From an uncultured Paracoccaceae bacterium (GTDB lineage: Bacteria > Pseudomonadota > Alphaproteobacteria > Rhodobacterales > Rhodobacteraceae), in assembly GCA_947503175.1 (NCBI GenBank), contig CANNCO010000001.1, positions 806,001-870,000 of the forward strand: DNA of 64,000 bases, written 5' to 3'. Under the pieces are notes generated by a model, which saw nothing but the letters and a program-made list of their open reading frames with translations, did not search any database and was not told the DNA's origin. Shown piece by piece: positions 43,315 through 52,331 of this stretch. How positions within the stretch are numbered: the first letter of the stretch is position 1; every line of letters begins with the position of its first letter. Made by a program: the position numbers and the translations under genes.

Positions 43315-44208
43315 TCAAGGAACCTCGTGACCTAGTGCGGCAGTATAGAGTTCAAACCATGTCTGACGATCTATTTCCACGTTGCGTGCGTTTCCGATCG
43401 ATGCAATCCGGTCCAGGCGGTTTGTCCCGATAACAGGCATGATCCGCGCGGGATGTGCAAGAAGCCAGGCAATCGCGACGGCAGCTTCATCGACACCTTT
43501 CATATCTGCGACAAAGTTAAGTGCATCGCGCAGTTTATTGTGTTTCCTTCCGAACAGATCGCCGCCGCCGAGAGGCGACCATGCCATCGGCGGGATGCCA
43601 CGCTCCTGCAGATAGGCAATATCGCCGTTGGTGAAGGGCGCATTGTGCAAGAGGCTGATTTCAATCTGGTTGGTGGCGAGAGGCGATTTCATCGACGACT
43701 GAAGAAGCGTCCAGTCATGGAGCTTGAAATTGGAGACGCCAATTGCTCGAACCTTGCCGGACGCCACGAGCTCATCAAGGGCGGCTCCAGTTTCGCAGGC
43801 ATCCATCAGAGGATCGGGACGGTGAATCAGCAAAAGGTCGACATGGTCCGTTGCCATCAGGCTCAACGAAGTCTCGACTGAAGAAAGAATGTGTGCCTGG
43901 CTTGTGTCGTAGTGTTTCACACGGGCATCCGCATGGCGCCCGGCTGGCGCCACGATATCGCATTTGGTGACGATCTCGATCTGATCGCGGAGGGCGGGGG
44001 ATGCTTTCAGGGCACCGCCAAGGACTTCTTCGGCCCCATAGTCGCCATAGATATCCGCCTGATCCATCGATGTGATGCCTTGTGCAAGACAGGCTTCGAT
44101 CTTGGCCTGCACATGGCCGGGACTTCTGTCGTTGTCCTCGCAGAGACGCCACATGCCATAAACGATCCGGCTCAGTTCGACATCGCCTTGTAGTTCGATC
44201 CGGTCCAT
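43315..44208 (-). CDS. Aldo/keto reductase
   Basis: A 297-aa NADPH-dependent oxidoreductase with the full catalytic tetrad: Asp and Tyr in MDQADIYGDYGAEEVLG, Lys in IEIVTKCDIV, His in LLLIHRPDPL. It resembles the YdhF branch. The start overlaps the monooxygenase stop (ATGA), so it is translationally coupled. It may reduce an aldehyde or ketone released by the oxygenase step. Confidence 0.87.
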   Translation of the reverse strand: MDRIELQGDVELSRIVYGMWRLCEDNDRSPGHVQAKIEACLAQGITSMDQADIYGDYGAEEVLGGALKASPALRDQIEIVTKCDIVAPAGRHADARVKHYDTSQAHILSSVETSLSLMATDHVDLLLIHRPDPLMDACETGAALDELVASGKVRAIGVSNFKLHDWTLLQSSMKSPLATNQIEISLLHNAPFTNGDIAYLQERGIPPMAWSPLGGGDLFGRKHNKLRDALNFVADMKGVDEAAVAIAWLLAHPARIMPVIGTNRLDRIASIGNARNVEIDRQTWFELYTAALGHEVP

Positions 44209-45365
44209 CAGCGACGTTCTCCCGCGCCAAGTGGCGTTTTCGGTGTCTCCGTTGGGACCCGTCCATATGCATCGGGCAAGGAACAGGTTTTCAGTTGCGG
44301 CAGGACGCGGGAACCGAACGAGATGCATTCGTCGATATGCGGGTAACCCGAGAAGATAAAGGCGCGTATGCCCATCTTCTGATAGGCTTCGATTTCGGTC
44401 AGGATTTGGTCGGTCGAACCGACAAGTGCCGCGCCGCAGCCGGACCGCGCGCGACCAATGCCGGTCCAGAGGCGGGGCTCGATATAGCCGAATTTGTCAG
44501 CCAGTTCGCGCGCCTTCGCCTGATGCGCAACGCCAAGCGAAATCGAGTCATGTGCGCGATCCCGGATCAGCTTGCCATATTCGTCGTCGAGCTTGCTGAC
44601 CAGGTGTTCCGCGTATTCCTTGGCCTCCGCTTCGGTGTCGCGGACAATCATGTGAACGCGCAAACCGTAATCGAGCGTGCGCCCGTAACGTTCAGCAGCC
44701 GCATGGGCGTCTTTCATGCGCTGTGCAATCTGGTCCTTCGGTTCCGGCCACATCAGATAGACATCGCAGTGCTGGCCGCAAAGATCCAACGCCGCCGGAG
44801 AGTAACCCCCGAAGTACATCAGGGGACCGCCGTTCTGCTGGTATGGTGTTGCGGGATCGGTGGAAACATCCTGAAAACGATAGACCTTGCCGTCATAGTT
44901 TATCTTTTCCTGTGTCCAAGCCTGACGCAGGATCTCGACGACCTCTCGGGAGCGCTGATAGCGATGGCTGCTTTCTGCGACTTCCCCGGGAAAGTCAGAG
45001 GAGATGATGTTGATCGTGAGGCGTCCCTTCAGCATGTGATCCAGCGTTGCGATCGTACGGGCCAGCATGATCGGCTGCATTTCGCCACAGCGTACCGCGG
45101 CCAGCATGTTGATCCGGTCCGTGAGCGGCGCACAACCGGCGACAAAGCTGAGCGTATCCTGACCGACCTGATATGAGGATGGACACAGGATGTTGCGAAA
45201 GCCCTGCTTTTCGGCTTCGAGAAGGATATCGCGGCAGTGCTCCCAGCTTGACCGCAACGCGCCGTCAGGAACGCCGAGATAAGCGTAGTCGTCCGAGCAG
45301 AGGGCGGAAAACCAGGAAACTTCAAGGGCGTCCAGATCGGCAGAGGTGACGGGAACAGCGGTCAT
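44208..45365 (-). CDS. FMNH2-dependent monooxygenase, alkanesulfonate monooxygenase (SsuD)-like
   Basis: A 385-aa luciferase-fold enzyme. Several stretches mirror SsuD: TIATLDHMLKGRLTINIISSDFPGEVAE, PLMYFGGYSPAALDLCGQHCDVYLMWPEP, LRVHMIVRDTEAEA, SKLDDEYGK, PRLWTGIGRARSGCGAALVGS and SGYPHIDE. SsuD releases sulfite and an aldehyde from alkanesulfonates; a sulfonate or related substrate is likely but unproven. Start MTAVPVTSADL has AGGA 6 nt upstream. First gene of an operon with an aldo/keto reductase, flavin reductase and TRAP importer; a GntR gene is divergent. Confidence 0.85.
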   Translation of the reverse strand: MTAVPVTSADLDALEVSWFSALCSDDYAYLGVPDGALRSSWEHCRDILLEAEKQGFRNILCPSSYQVGQDTLSFVAGCAPLTDRINMLAAVRCGEMQPIMLARTIATLDHMLKGRLTINIISSDFPGEVAESSHRYQRSREVVEILRQAWTQEKINYDGKVYRFQDVSTDPATPYQQNGGPLMYFGGYSPAALDLCGQHCDVYLMWPEPKDQIAQRMKDAHAAAERYGRTLDYGLRVHMIVRDTEAEAKEYAEHLVSKLDDEYGKLIRDRAHDSISLGVAHQAKARELADKFGYIEPRLWTGIGRARSGCGAALVGSTDQILTEIEAYQKMGIRAFIFSGYPHIDECISFGSRVLPQLKTCSLPDAYGRVPTETPKTPLGAGERR

Positions 45366-45411
45366 GCGAATCCTGTTGGCCAGCGAAATTTCTGCTTGCG
45401 TAGCATGTGCC

Positions 45412-45433
45412 TTGATATGCATCAATACTGTAT
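45412..45433. promoter_or_regulatory. Candidate GntR operator in the divergent gap
   Basis: TTGATATGCATCAA (45412-45425; arms TTGAT/ATCAA) runs into ATACTGTAT (45425-45433), a second short palindrome, within the 89-bp gap between the SsuD-like gene and the GntR gene. ATCAATA/ATCAATT also repeat directly. Confidence 0.45.
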
Positions 45434-45454
45434 CAATTATGGTGACCGACTCAC

Positions 45455-46156
45455 ATGGCAGATCCGACGAGCCTTCCCAAATGGGTACAGACCACGGAAA
45501 TGCTGATCCGCGACATTGCCGCCGGACGGCTGATATCCGGCGAGCGTCTGCCGCCTGAACGTGAGATGTCGGCGGAGCTTGGAATCTCTGTGGGAACACT
45601 TCGCAAGGCACTGGCCGATCTCGAAGAACGGGGCATGCTCGAACGCCGGCAGGGATCAGGAAACTACATTCGCGCCACAGATGAGGCCGTGGGCGTATAC
45701 GCGCTCTTTCGGCTGGAACTCGTGGAAGGAGGTGGCTTGCCGACTGCGGAGATTCTTGATGTTGCCCGGCTTCCAAAACCGAAAGGCGCGCCGAGATTCG
45801 GCCCGGCCCCGAAAGCGCACCGTGTGCGACGTCTTCGCAAACTCGGCGGTCGGCCGGCGGCCATTGAAGAGATTTGGCTGGACGCGGCGCGTGCGGATGT
45901 TCTGCGGCCCGAGGATCTGTCCGAGTCGTTATATCTGTTCTACCGCAAGAGTTTGAACCTCTGGATATCGCGGGCGGAGGACCGGGTGGGGATCGCGACT
46001 GTGCCATGCTGGGCTGAACCGCCCTTTGCCCTTGCCCCTGGAACATCCTGCGGGTTCATCGAACGCATTGCCCATGACCAGACAGGGGCACCCGTCGAAT
46101 ACTCGCGAACCTGGTACGACGCGAATGTGGCGCGATATGTCGCGCGCCTGAAATAG
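45455..46156 (+). CDS. GntR family transcriptional regulator (HutC/UTRA type)
   Basis: A 233-aa regulator with an N-terminal winged helix (PKWVQTTEMLIRDIAAGRLISGERLPPEREMSAELGISVGTLRKALADLEERGMLERRQGSGNYI, about 8-72) and a C-terminal UTRA ligand domain (RRLRKLGGRPAAIEEIWLDA...FIERIAHDQTGAPVEYSRTWYDA). It sits between the two arms of the catabolic locus and probably controls both in response to the substrate. Palindromes lie just upstream. Confidence 0.9.
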   Translation: MADPTSLPKWVQTTEMLIRDIAAGRLISGERLPPEREMSAELGISVGTLRKALADLEERGMLERRQGSGNYIRATDEAVGVYALFRLELVEGGGLPTAEILDVARLPKPKGAPRFGPAPKAHRVRRLRKLGGRPAAIEEIWLDAARADVLRPEDLSESLYLFYRKSLNLWISRAEDRVGIATVPCWAEPPFALAPGTSCGFIERIAHDQTGAPVEYSRTWYDANVARYVARLK

Positions 46157-46167
46157 GATCCAACCGA

Positions 46168-47271
46168 ATGAACATCCTCAACTACGGCATCATTGGCTGC
46201 GGCATGATGGGTCAGGAGCACATCCGGAACATCGCGTTGTTACCGGGCGCGCGGGTTGCGGCCATTTACGAGCCGGACGAGATCATGGCGGCAAAGGCAA
46301 AAGCCATGGCACCCAATGCACGTCTGTTCTCATCCTTATCGGAACTGCTGCGGGATGAGGGTCTGGACTGCCTGTTGATCGCCAGTCCGAACCATCTTCA
46401 TGCTCGTCAGATGGAAGAGATCGCAGCGGTTCGCCCGTTGCCGCTGCTGGTGGAAAAACCGCTATACACCGATCCCGCCGATGCAGGCCGGATGGCGCGG
46501 TTTGGAGAGATCTATTCCGCGCCGATCTGGGTTGCGATGGAGTACCGCTATATGCCGCCAGTCGCGAAGCTGATTGAGGAAGTCGGGCAAGCCACAGGCG
46601 GGGTAAGGATGCTGTCGATCCGAGAGCATCGTTTTCCGTTCCTGCAGAAGGTCGGGAACTGGAACAGGTTCAATAACTGCTCGGGAGGAACGCTGGTCGA
46701 GAAATGCTGTCATTTCTTCGATTTGATGCGACATGTTCTTGCCGATGATCCTTTGCGTGTGATGGCGAGTGCAGGACAGGAAGTGAACCACCGCGATGAG
46801 CTATACGACGGCGTGGCGCCCGATATCTGGGATACGGCTTACGTCATCGTCGAGTTCTCGCGGGGGGCTCGGGCGATGCTTGATCTTTGCATGTACGCCG
46901 AAGGCTCCCGCTATCAGGAAGAGATTTCAGCCACCGGTCCGGATGGTAAGATAGAATGCTTTGTGCCCGGGCCAGGGCGCTTCTGGCCGACCCATCTGGG
47001 CGCCCCCCCGGTTTCGCAGATCATCGTCAGCCCACGAAAACCGAAAGGACCTTTGGTGGTCGATATCCCGGTCGACCCGGCGCTTCTGGAAGCCGGAGAT
47101 CACAATGGATCGACCTTCTATCAGCATGTTCGGTTTCAGAAAGTAGTCCGTGGCGAGGCCGGGGTAGAGGTTTCCCTGGCAGACGGGGCGTGGGCTGTCG
47201 CCATGGGACATGCGGCACAGGAGGCCGCGCGAACCGGTTCGGTCGTCGAAGTGCTGAAGCCGGGCTCCTGA
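46168..47271 (+). CDS. Gfo/Idh/MocA family oxidoreductase
   Basis: A 367-aa NAD(P)-dependent dehydrogenase. The N-terminal Rossmann motif is YGIIGCGMMGQEHIRNIALL, the conserved lysine is in LPLLVEKPLYT, and WVAMEYRYMPP starts the C-terminal domain, with GGTLVEKCCHFFDLMRHVL (conserved His) typical of the family. It follows the GntR gene by 11 nt, so they are co-transcribed. The substrate could be a sugar, inositol or other polyol; context suggests an intermediate of the amine pathway. Confidence 0.87.
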   Translation: MNILNYGIIGCGMMGQEHIRNIALLPGARVAAIYEPDEIMAAKAKAMAPNARLFSSLSELLRDEGLDCLLIASPNHLHARQMEEIAAVRPLPLLVEKPLYTDPADAGRMARFGEIYSAPIWVAMEYRYMPPVAKLIEEVGQATGGVRMLSIREHRFPFLQKVGNWNRFNNCSGGTLVEKCCHFFDLMRHVLADDPLRVMASAGQEVNHRDELYDGVAPDIWDTAYVIVEFSRGARAMLDLCMYAEGSRYQEEISATGPDGKIECFVPGPGRFWPTHLGAPPVSQIIVSPRKPKGPLVVDIPVDPALLEAGDHNGSTFYQHVRFQKVVRGEAGVEVSLADGAWAVAMGHAAQEAARTGSVVEVLKPGS

Positions 47272-47490
47272 CGCGCCGTTCCGGAGTGACCGGTATGCGT
47301 TCGCCGGTCCACGGCTTGAGACGGTCGTTATGCGTGTTCGTGATAAAGCTCATGTTCCATGACGGAGGGTTGATGCAGGTGCCTGAACAAGCCTGTTCGC
47401 GACCTGTCAGTGTCGGATTCGGCAGGGCGAGGATCGTGATCGACCTGCACAGTCTTCGGAGATTCCGATGGTCGAAGCGGGAGAGCGCCG

Positions 47491-48648
47491 ATGTCTGTCA
47501 CCGATCTTTCCGAAGTTCTGAAACCCGTTGCCGAGGCGCGCGGGCTTCCAAATGATCACTATACCTCGGACGAGGTCTTTCTGGCTGAACGTGATCATTT
47601 ACTGTTCGAGAGCTGGGCCGGTCTGACGGTGGCGGCAGAAATCCCCGAGCCCGGTGACGCCATTCCCGTATCATTCCTTGGCTTGCCGCTGCTGGCGCTG
47701 CGCGGGCGGGACAATGTCGTGCGTGTGTTCCAGAACACCTGTCGGCACAGGGGTATGATCCTGGTGACAGAGAAGGGGAAGGTGGGAAATGTGATCCGTT
47801 GCCCGTACCATTCGTGGTCATATGCATTGTCAGGAGAGCTGAAGGCGACGCCGCATGTGGGCGGTCCCGGCCACAACACTCATGAAGAAATCAAGCGGGA
47901 TGAGCTGGGCCTGATCGAAATCAGGAGTCACGTTTTCATGGACGTGGTCTTTGTCAATGTCTCGGGAAACGCTCCGGCCTTTGAGGACTACGCATCTGGC
48001 CTGATTGATCGCTGGGCCGAGTTCGACAAACCGCTTTATCATGGCGGAGGGACATCCGGTTTCGCGCTGAACGTGGCGTGCAACTGGAAGCTGGCGGTCG
48101 AGAATTACTGCGAAAGCTATCATCTTCCATGGATTCATCCGGGTCTGAACAGCTACTCGCGGCTCGAGGATCACTACAACATCGAGGAGCCCGGGCATTT
48201 CTCGGGTCAGGGCACGCTCGTCTATCGCTCGGCGATCACCTCGGATGGCCGGCGTTTCCCGGACTTCGAGGCGCTTTCGGATAAATGGGACTCCGGTGCC
48301 GAGTATATCGCGCTATACCCCAACGTTCTTTTGGGCGTGCATCGGGATCATACGTTCTCGATCGTGCTTGAACCGGTTGCGAAAGACCGGACGGTCGAGC
48401 ATGTGAACATCTATTACGCCGAGCCGTCCGCTATTGGCGACGAGTTCACCGATATGCGCGACAAGGCGGCGGGTCTGTGGCACGAGATTTTTGTCGAGGA
48501 TATCGGCGTGGTCGAAGGTATGCAGGTCGGCCGATCCGGCCTGTACTTTGATGGCGGCAAGTTCTCGCCTGCGATGGACGGACCGACGCATTGCTTCCAT
48601 GCATGGGTTGCCTCCCGACTGGCCGAGGCGCCGATTGCCGCCGAATGA
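47491..48648 (+). CDS. Rieske-type ring-hydroxylating/N-demethylating oxygenase, alpha subunit
   Basis: A 385-aa oxygenase. The Rieske [2Fe-2S] ligands are CRHRG (Cys84, His86) and CPYHSW (Cys104, His107). The mononuclear iron motif NxxExxHx4H is NYCESYHLPWIH (Asn205, Glu208, His211, His216). Its length and features fit the branch containing glycine-betaine, carnitine and proline-betaine monooxygenases rather than true aromatic dioxygenases. No reductase or ferredoxin gene is in the window. GGGAGAG precedes the ATG. The 219-bp gap upstream holds a short inverted repeat (GAACA/TGTTC, 47385-47398) but no gene. A dimethylglycine-dehydrogenase-like gene downstream supports N-demethylation. Confidence 0.87.
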   Translation: MSVTDLSEVLKPVAEARGLPNDHYTSDEVFLAERDHLLFESWAGLTVAAEIPEPGDAIPVSFLGLPLLALRGRDNVVRVFQNTCRHRGMILVTEKGKVGNVIRCPYHSWSYALSGELKATPHVGGPGHNTHEEIKRDELGLIEIRSHVFMDVVFVNVSGNAPAFEDYASGLIDRWAEFDKPLYHGGGTSGFALNVACNWKLAVENYCESYHLPWIHPGLNSYSRLEDHYNIEEPGHFSGQGTLVYRSAITSDGRRFPDFEALSDKWDSGAEYIALYPNVLLGVHRDHTFSIVLEPVAKDRTVEHVNIYYAEPSAIGDEFTDMRDKAAGLWHEIFVEDIGVVEGMQVGRSGLYFDGGKFSPAMDGPTHCFHAWVASRLAEAPIAAE

Positions 48649-48859
48649 CGACGCAGCCCTGATCGCCGCGCATCATGCGCGGGACATCGAGACCCTCGTC
48701 AGGATCTACCTGGCCGAGGCCGATCGGCGTGCAGAACAACACGATGTGGATGCCGAGTGTTTCTTTCTGACGCAGGCATATGTCTGGGCTTTGGACGGGG
48801 GACATCCGGAGGCGGAGAGGTTGCATGCGCGTCTGAAAGCTCATGGGCGCGACGCGTGA
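48635..48859 (+). CDS. Small helical protein of unknown function
   Basis: A 74-aa protein beginning at TTG (GAGG 6 nt upstream), 14 nt before the end of the Rieske gene and in another frame. The sequence AALIAAHHARDIETLVRIYLAEADRRAEQHDVDAECFFLTQAYVWALDGGHPEAERLHARLKAHG looks like paired amphipathic helices, similar to a TPR unit. An in-frame ATG at 48599 is an alternative start. No family recognised. Position between oxygenase and dehydrogenase suggests an accessory role. Confidence 0.6.
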   Translation: MPPNDDAALIAAHHARDIETLVRIYLAEADRRAEQHDVDAECFFLTQAYVWALDGGHPEAERLHARLKAHGRDA

Positions 48860-48949
48860 GCGGGTTTTGACCGCAGTAACCCGCAATCCATGCGAAGGTA
48901 GTGGAGCAGGCATATACATGTTGCGCCGCTGAAACGAAAGGAAAAGTGC

Positions 48950-51364
48950 GTGAAATCGACAGCTCAAGTGGTGGTAATCGGTGGCGGTGTGGTAGGGTGT
49001 TCGGTGCTCTATCACCTGACGAAACTCGGTTGGTCGGATGTGATGCTGATCGAGCGCTCGGAACTGACATCCGGGTCCACATGGCATGCAGCGGGCGGCT
49101 TTCACACGATCAACGGCGATACCAATATGGCTGCATTGCAGGGCTACACGATCCGGCTCTATCGCGAGCTTGAGGAGTTGACCGGCCTGTCCTGCGGATT
49201 GCACCATGTGGGCGGGATCACACTGGCCGACACGCCGGAGCGGCTGGATATGCTGAAGGCCGAACGCGCCAAGCACCGGTATATGGGATTGCATACAGAG
49301 CTTCTTGGTCCGTCCGAGATCCGCGAGCGGGCCGAGTTGGTGAACACGGACGGCATTCTTGGCGCGCTTTACGATCCGCTGGATGGCCATCTCGATCCGT
49401 CTGGAACGACCCATGCCTATGCGAAGGCCGCGCGGATGGGCGGGGCAGACATCGTCACCCATTGCAGAGTTCTTGAGACGAATCCCCGCGCTGACGGCAC
49501 CTGGGACATCGTGACCGAGACCGGAACGGTCCATGCGGAGCATATCGTGAATGCAGCCGGGCTGTGGGCGCGTGAGGTCGCCGCGATGGCAGGCGTTTAC
49601 CTGCCGTTGTTGCCGATGGCGCACCAGTATCTCGTGACGGAGGATGTTCCCGAAATCTATGAGCGGAACGAAGAGTTCCCGCATGTGATGGACCCGGGAG
49701 GCGAAAGCTATCTGCGGCAGGAGGGGCGGGGGCTTTGCATCGGGTTCTATGAGCAGAAATGCGAACCATGGGCCGTGGATGGAACGCCCTGGGATTTTGG
49801 ACATGAGCTTTTGAACGATGCGTTCGAGAAGATCGAGGACTCCGTCGATTTCGCGTATCGGCGTTTTCCTGTTCTCGAGCGGGCAGGCGTCAAGCGGGTG
49901 ATCCACGGCCCATTCACCTTTGCGCCAGATGGCAACCCTCTGGTGGGTCCGGTTCCGGGTTTGCGCAACTACTGGTCCGCCTGCGCGGTGATGGCGGGCT
50001 TCAGTCAGGGCGGCGGTGTCGGACTGTCACTGGCGCAGTGGATGGTCGAGGGAGAACCGGAACGGGACATCTTTGCGATGGATGTGGCACGGTTCGGGAG
50101 GTGGACGACGCCCGGCTATACGGTTCCCAAGGTGATCGAGAACTATCAGCGCCGCTTCTCAGTGAGTTACCCGAACGAGGAGTTGCCCGCCGCCCGCCGG
50201 TTCCGCACGACCCCGATGTACGACATCTGGGATGGGATGGGTGCGGTCTGGGGCGCGCAGTATGGTCTGGAAGTGCCAAACTACTTTGCAGCAGACGGCG
50301 AACCACGGTTCGAGACGCCGAGTTTTCGGCGTTCGAATGCCTGGGAGGCGACCGCACGTGAAGTCGCTGCCGTCAGAAATGCCGTTGGGATCAACGAGGT
50401 TCATAACTTCTCCAAGTTCCGTGTCACCGGAACCGGTGCGCGTTGTTGGCTCGATCGTATGATGGCGGGGCGTGTTCCAAAGCCGGGACGATTGGCCTTG
50501 ACGCCGATGCTGGCGCCATCGGGCCGGTTGATCGGCGATTTCACCATCACGTGCATATCCGAAACCGAATTCCGGCTGAACGCGTCCTACGGAAGTCAGG
50601 ACTTTCACCTGCGCTGGTTCGAAACCCATCTTGAAGAAGGCGTTCGGGTCGAGAACTTGTCGGATCGGATCACCGGTTTCCAGATCGCCGGACCGAACGC
50701 GCGTGACCTTCTAGCGGCCGTGACAGGCGAGGATGTCTCAAACGATGCATTCCGGTTCATGGACGCACGGCAGATGACGGTCGGCATGGCGAACTGTCTT
50801 GTGCAACGGGTGAGCTATACGGGTGATCTGGGATACGAAATTTATTGCGACCTCCCATCGCAGCGGGCGCTGTTCGCGACGCTCTGGGAGGCCGGGCAGG
50901 CGTACGGGCTGAAACCTTTCGGAATGAGGGCGATGATGAGCCTGCGGCTGGACCGTTTCTTCGGGTCGTGGATGCGGGAGTTTTCACCCGATTACACTGC
51001 GGCCGAGACTGGAATGGACCGGTTCATCGCATGGAAGAAGGACACGGACTTCATCGGCCGGACGGTCGCCGAAGCCGAGAGAGAGTCACCACCGCCGCGC
51101 CAGCTTTGCGCGTTCATCGTCGATGCGGCAGATGCCGACGTTGTTGCCTATGAGCCGATCTGGCTAGGTGGGGAGGTCGCAGGCTTTTGTACGTCCGGGG
51201 GATATTCGCATCATGCGGGTGTTTCGGTCGCGCAGGGGTTTCTGCCGCGTGAGAAGGTAGAGGACGGGCTTGCGGTCGAGATCGAGATACTTGGTGAGAT
51301 GCAGCCTGCGCGGCTTGTGACAGAAATTCTGTTCGATCCGGATGGGACACGCATGCGGGGCTGA
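48950..51364 (+). CDS. FAD-dependent dimethylglycine/sarcosine dehydrogenase-like protein (DAO + GcvT domains), copy 2
   Basis: An 804-aa flavoenzyme with the same domain order as copy 1 at 7730. The dinucleotide motif is VVVIGGGVVGCSVLYHL (7-23) and STWHAAGG contains His46, the equivalent of the covalent-FAD histidine. The GcvT half starts near residue 420 and has VGINEVHNFSKFRVTGTGA, SYTGDLGYEIYCDL and KPFGMRAMMSLRLDRFF. The start is GTG with AAGGA 7 nt upstream. It follows the Rieske oxygenase, so the two could remove successive N-methyl groups, the second with folate as acceptor. Confidence 0.86.
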   Translation: MKSTAQVVVIGGGVVGCSVLYHLTKLGWSDVMLIERSELTSGSTWHAAGGFHTINGDTNMAALQGYTIRLYRELEELTGLSCGLHHVGGITLADTPERLDMLKAERAKHRYMGLHTELLGPSEIRERAELVNTDGILGALYDPLDGHLDPSGTTHAYAKAARMGGADIVTHCRVLETNPRADGTWDIVTETGTVHAEHIVNAAGLWAREVAAMAGVYLPLLPMAHQYLVTEDVPEIYERNEEFPHVMDPGGESYLRQEGRGLCIGFYEQKCEPWAVDGTPWDFGHELLNDAFEKIEDSVDFAYRRFPVLERAGVKRVIHGPFTFAPDGNPLVGPVPGLRNYWSACAVMAGFSQGGGVGLSLAQWMVEGEPERDIFAMDVARFGRWTTPGYTVPKVIENYQRRFSVSYPNEELPAARRFRTTPMYDIWDGMGAVWGAQYGLEVPNYFAADGEPRFETPSFRRSNAWEATAREVAAVRNAVGINEVHNFSKFRVTGTGARCWLDRMMAGRVPKPGRLALTPMLAPSGRLIGDFTITCISETEFRLNASYGSQDFHLRWFETHLEEGVRVENLSDRITGFQIAGPNARDLLAAVTGEDVSNDAFRFMDARQMTVGMANCLVQRVSYTGDLGYEIYCDLPSQRALFATLWEAGQAYGLKPFGMRAMMSLRLDRFFGSWMREFSPDYTAAETGMDRFIAWKKDTDFIGRTVAEAERESPPPRQLCAFIVDAADADVVAYEPIWLGGEVAGFCTSGGYSHHAGVSVAQGFLPREKVEDGLAVEIEILGEMQPARLVTEILFDPDGTRMRG

Positions 51365-51440
51365 TCGTCAAAAAGGCATAGAAACTCCTTCAGTCGGGTG
51401 CGCTCTTTCCATTTGTCCCGGATGGGCATCTGATGAGACC

Positions 51441-52265
51441 ATGACAGAATACGCATTTCCTCCGGGCGGGCTTCCGCCGCAGTCACAGCTTTTGACAGGC
51501 CGCGCCATCTTCACGACTGCATTTGCCGTGATCCCGAAAGGTGTGATGACAGATATCGTGACCTCGGCGTTCCCGCATTGGACGGGGGCACGGGGATGGA
51601 TCATTGCGCGTCCGCTCTCAGGTTTCGCGGAAACCTTCAGCCAGACGATCATGGAACTGGAGCGAGGTGGGGGAAGTGACAGGCCGGAGACGGATCAGAA
51701 TGCCGAGGCCGTCGTTTTTGTGACGTCCGGTGTTGCTGAACTGACGCTGGAAGGAAAGGTGTTCCGTTTGGATGCAGGCGGCTATGCCTACATTCCAGCC
51801 GGTGCCAACTGGAGCATTTGGAACCGTGAAGAGGTTGCAACAACCTTTCATTGGGTGCGCAAGTCCTATGAAGCTGTAGAGGGGATCGCCCCGCCCAACG
51901 CCTTCGTGACCCACGAGCGCGATGTTCCGCATCACCCGATGCCAGATACGGACGGTGCCTGGGCGACACAGCGTTTTGCCGATCCCGACGATCTTGCCCA
52001 TGACATGCACGTTAACATCGTCACCTTTCAGCCCGGTGGGATCATTCCTTTTGCCGAGACACATGTGATGGAGCACGGGCTGTATGTGCTGGAAGGCAAG
52101 GCTGTTTACCGGTTGAACGACGTCTGGGTCGAGGTCGAAGCGGGCGATTTCATGTGGCTGCGCGCCTTCTGTCCGCAGGCTTGCTATGCCGGGGGACCCG
52201 GACCGTTCCGCTATTTGCTCTACAAGGATGTGAACAGGCTTCCAACGCTGACGGCGGGGCGTTGA
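51441..52265 (+). CDS. Bicupin protein, (S)-ureidoglycine aminohydrolase (AllE)-like
   Basis: A 274-aa two-cupin protein. The C-terminal cupin has the metal motif ETHVMEHGLYVLEG (Glu-x-His-x3-His) and the later CPQACYA glutamine, as in manganese-dependent (S)-ureidoglycine aminohydrolase, which releases ammonia in allantoin breakdown. No allantoinase or allantoate hydrolase gene is visible, so this copy may act on another C-N bond in the amine pathway. It begins 76 nt after copy 2 of the dehydrogenase. The chosen ATG has only a weak ribosome site. Confidence 0.8.
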   Translation: MTEYAFPPGGLPPQSQLLTGRAIFTTAFAVIPKGVMTDIVTSAFPHWTGARGWIIARPLSGFAETFSQTIMELERGGGSDRPETDQNAEAVVFVTSGVAELTLEGKVFRLDAGGYAYIPAGANWSIWNREEVATTFHWVRKSYEAVEGIAPPNAFVTHERDVPHHPMPDTDGAWATQRFADPDDLAHDMHVNIVTFQPGGIIPFAETHVMEHGLYVLEGKAVYRLNDVWVEVEAGDFMWLRAFCPQACYAGGPGPFRYLLYKDVNRLPTLTAGR

Positions 52266-52331
52266 CGGATATCAACAATCGCAAGGGCGTTTTGTGATCA
52301 TTCTGACGGCAGACAGCCGAGGAGGGTGGCA

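Noticed and set aside
44208-46046. 612-aa form of the SsuD-like monooxygenase
   Set aside because: The added N-terminus is antisense to the GntR gene and lacks any domain; the luciferase fold begins at about 45365.
51441-52265. Complete allantoin degradation pathway
   Set aside because: Only an AllE-like gene is present; no allantoinase, allantoate or ureidoglycolate enzymes are in the window.
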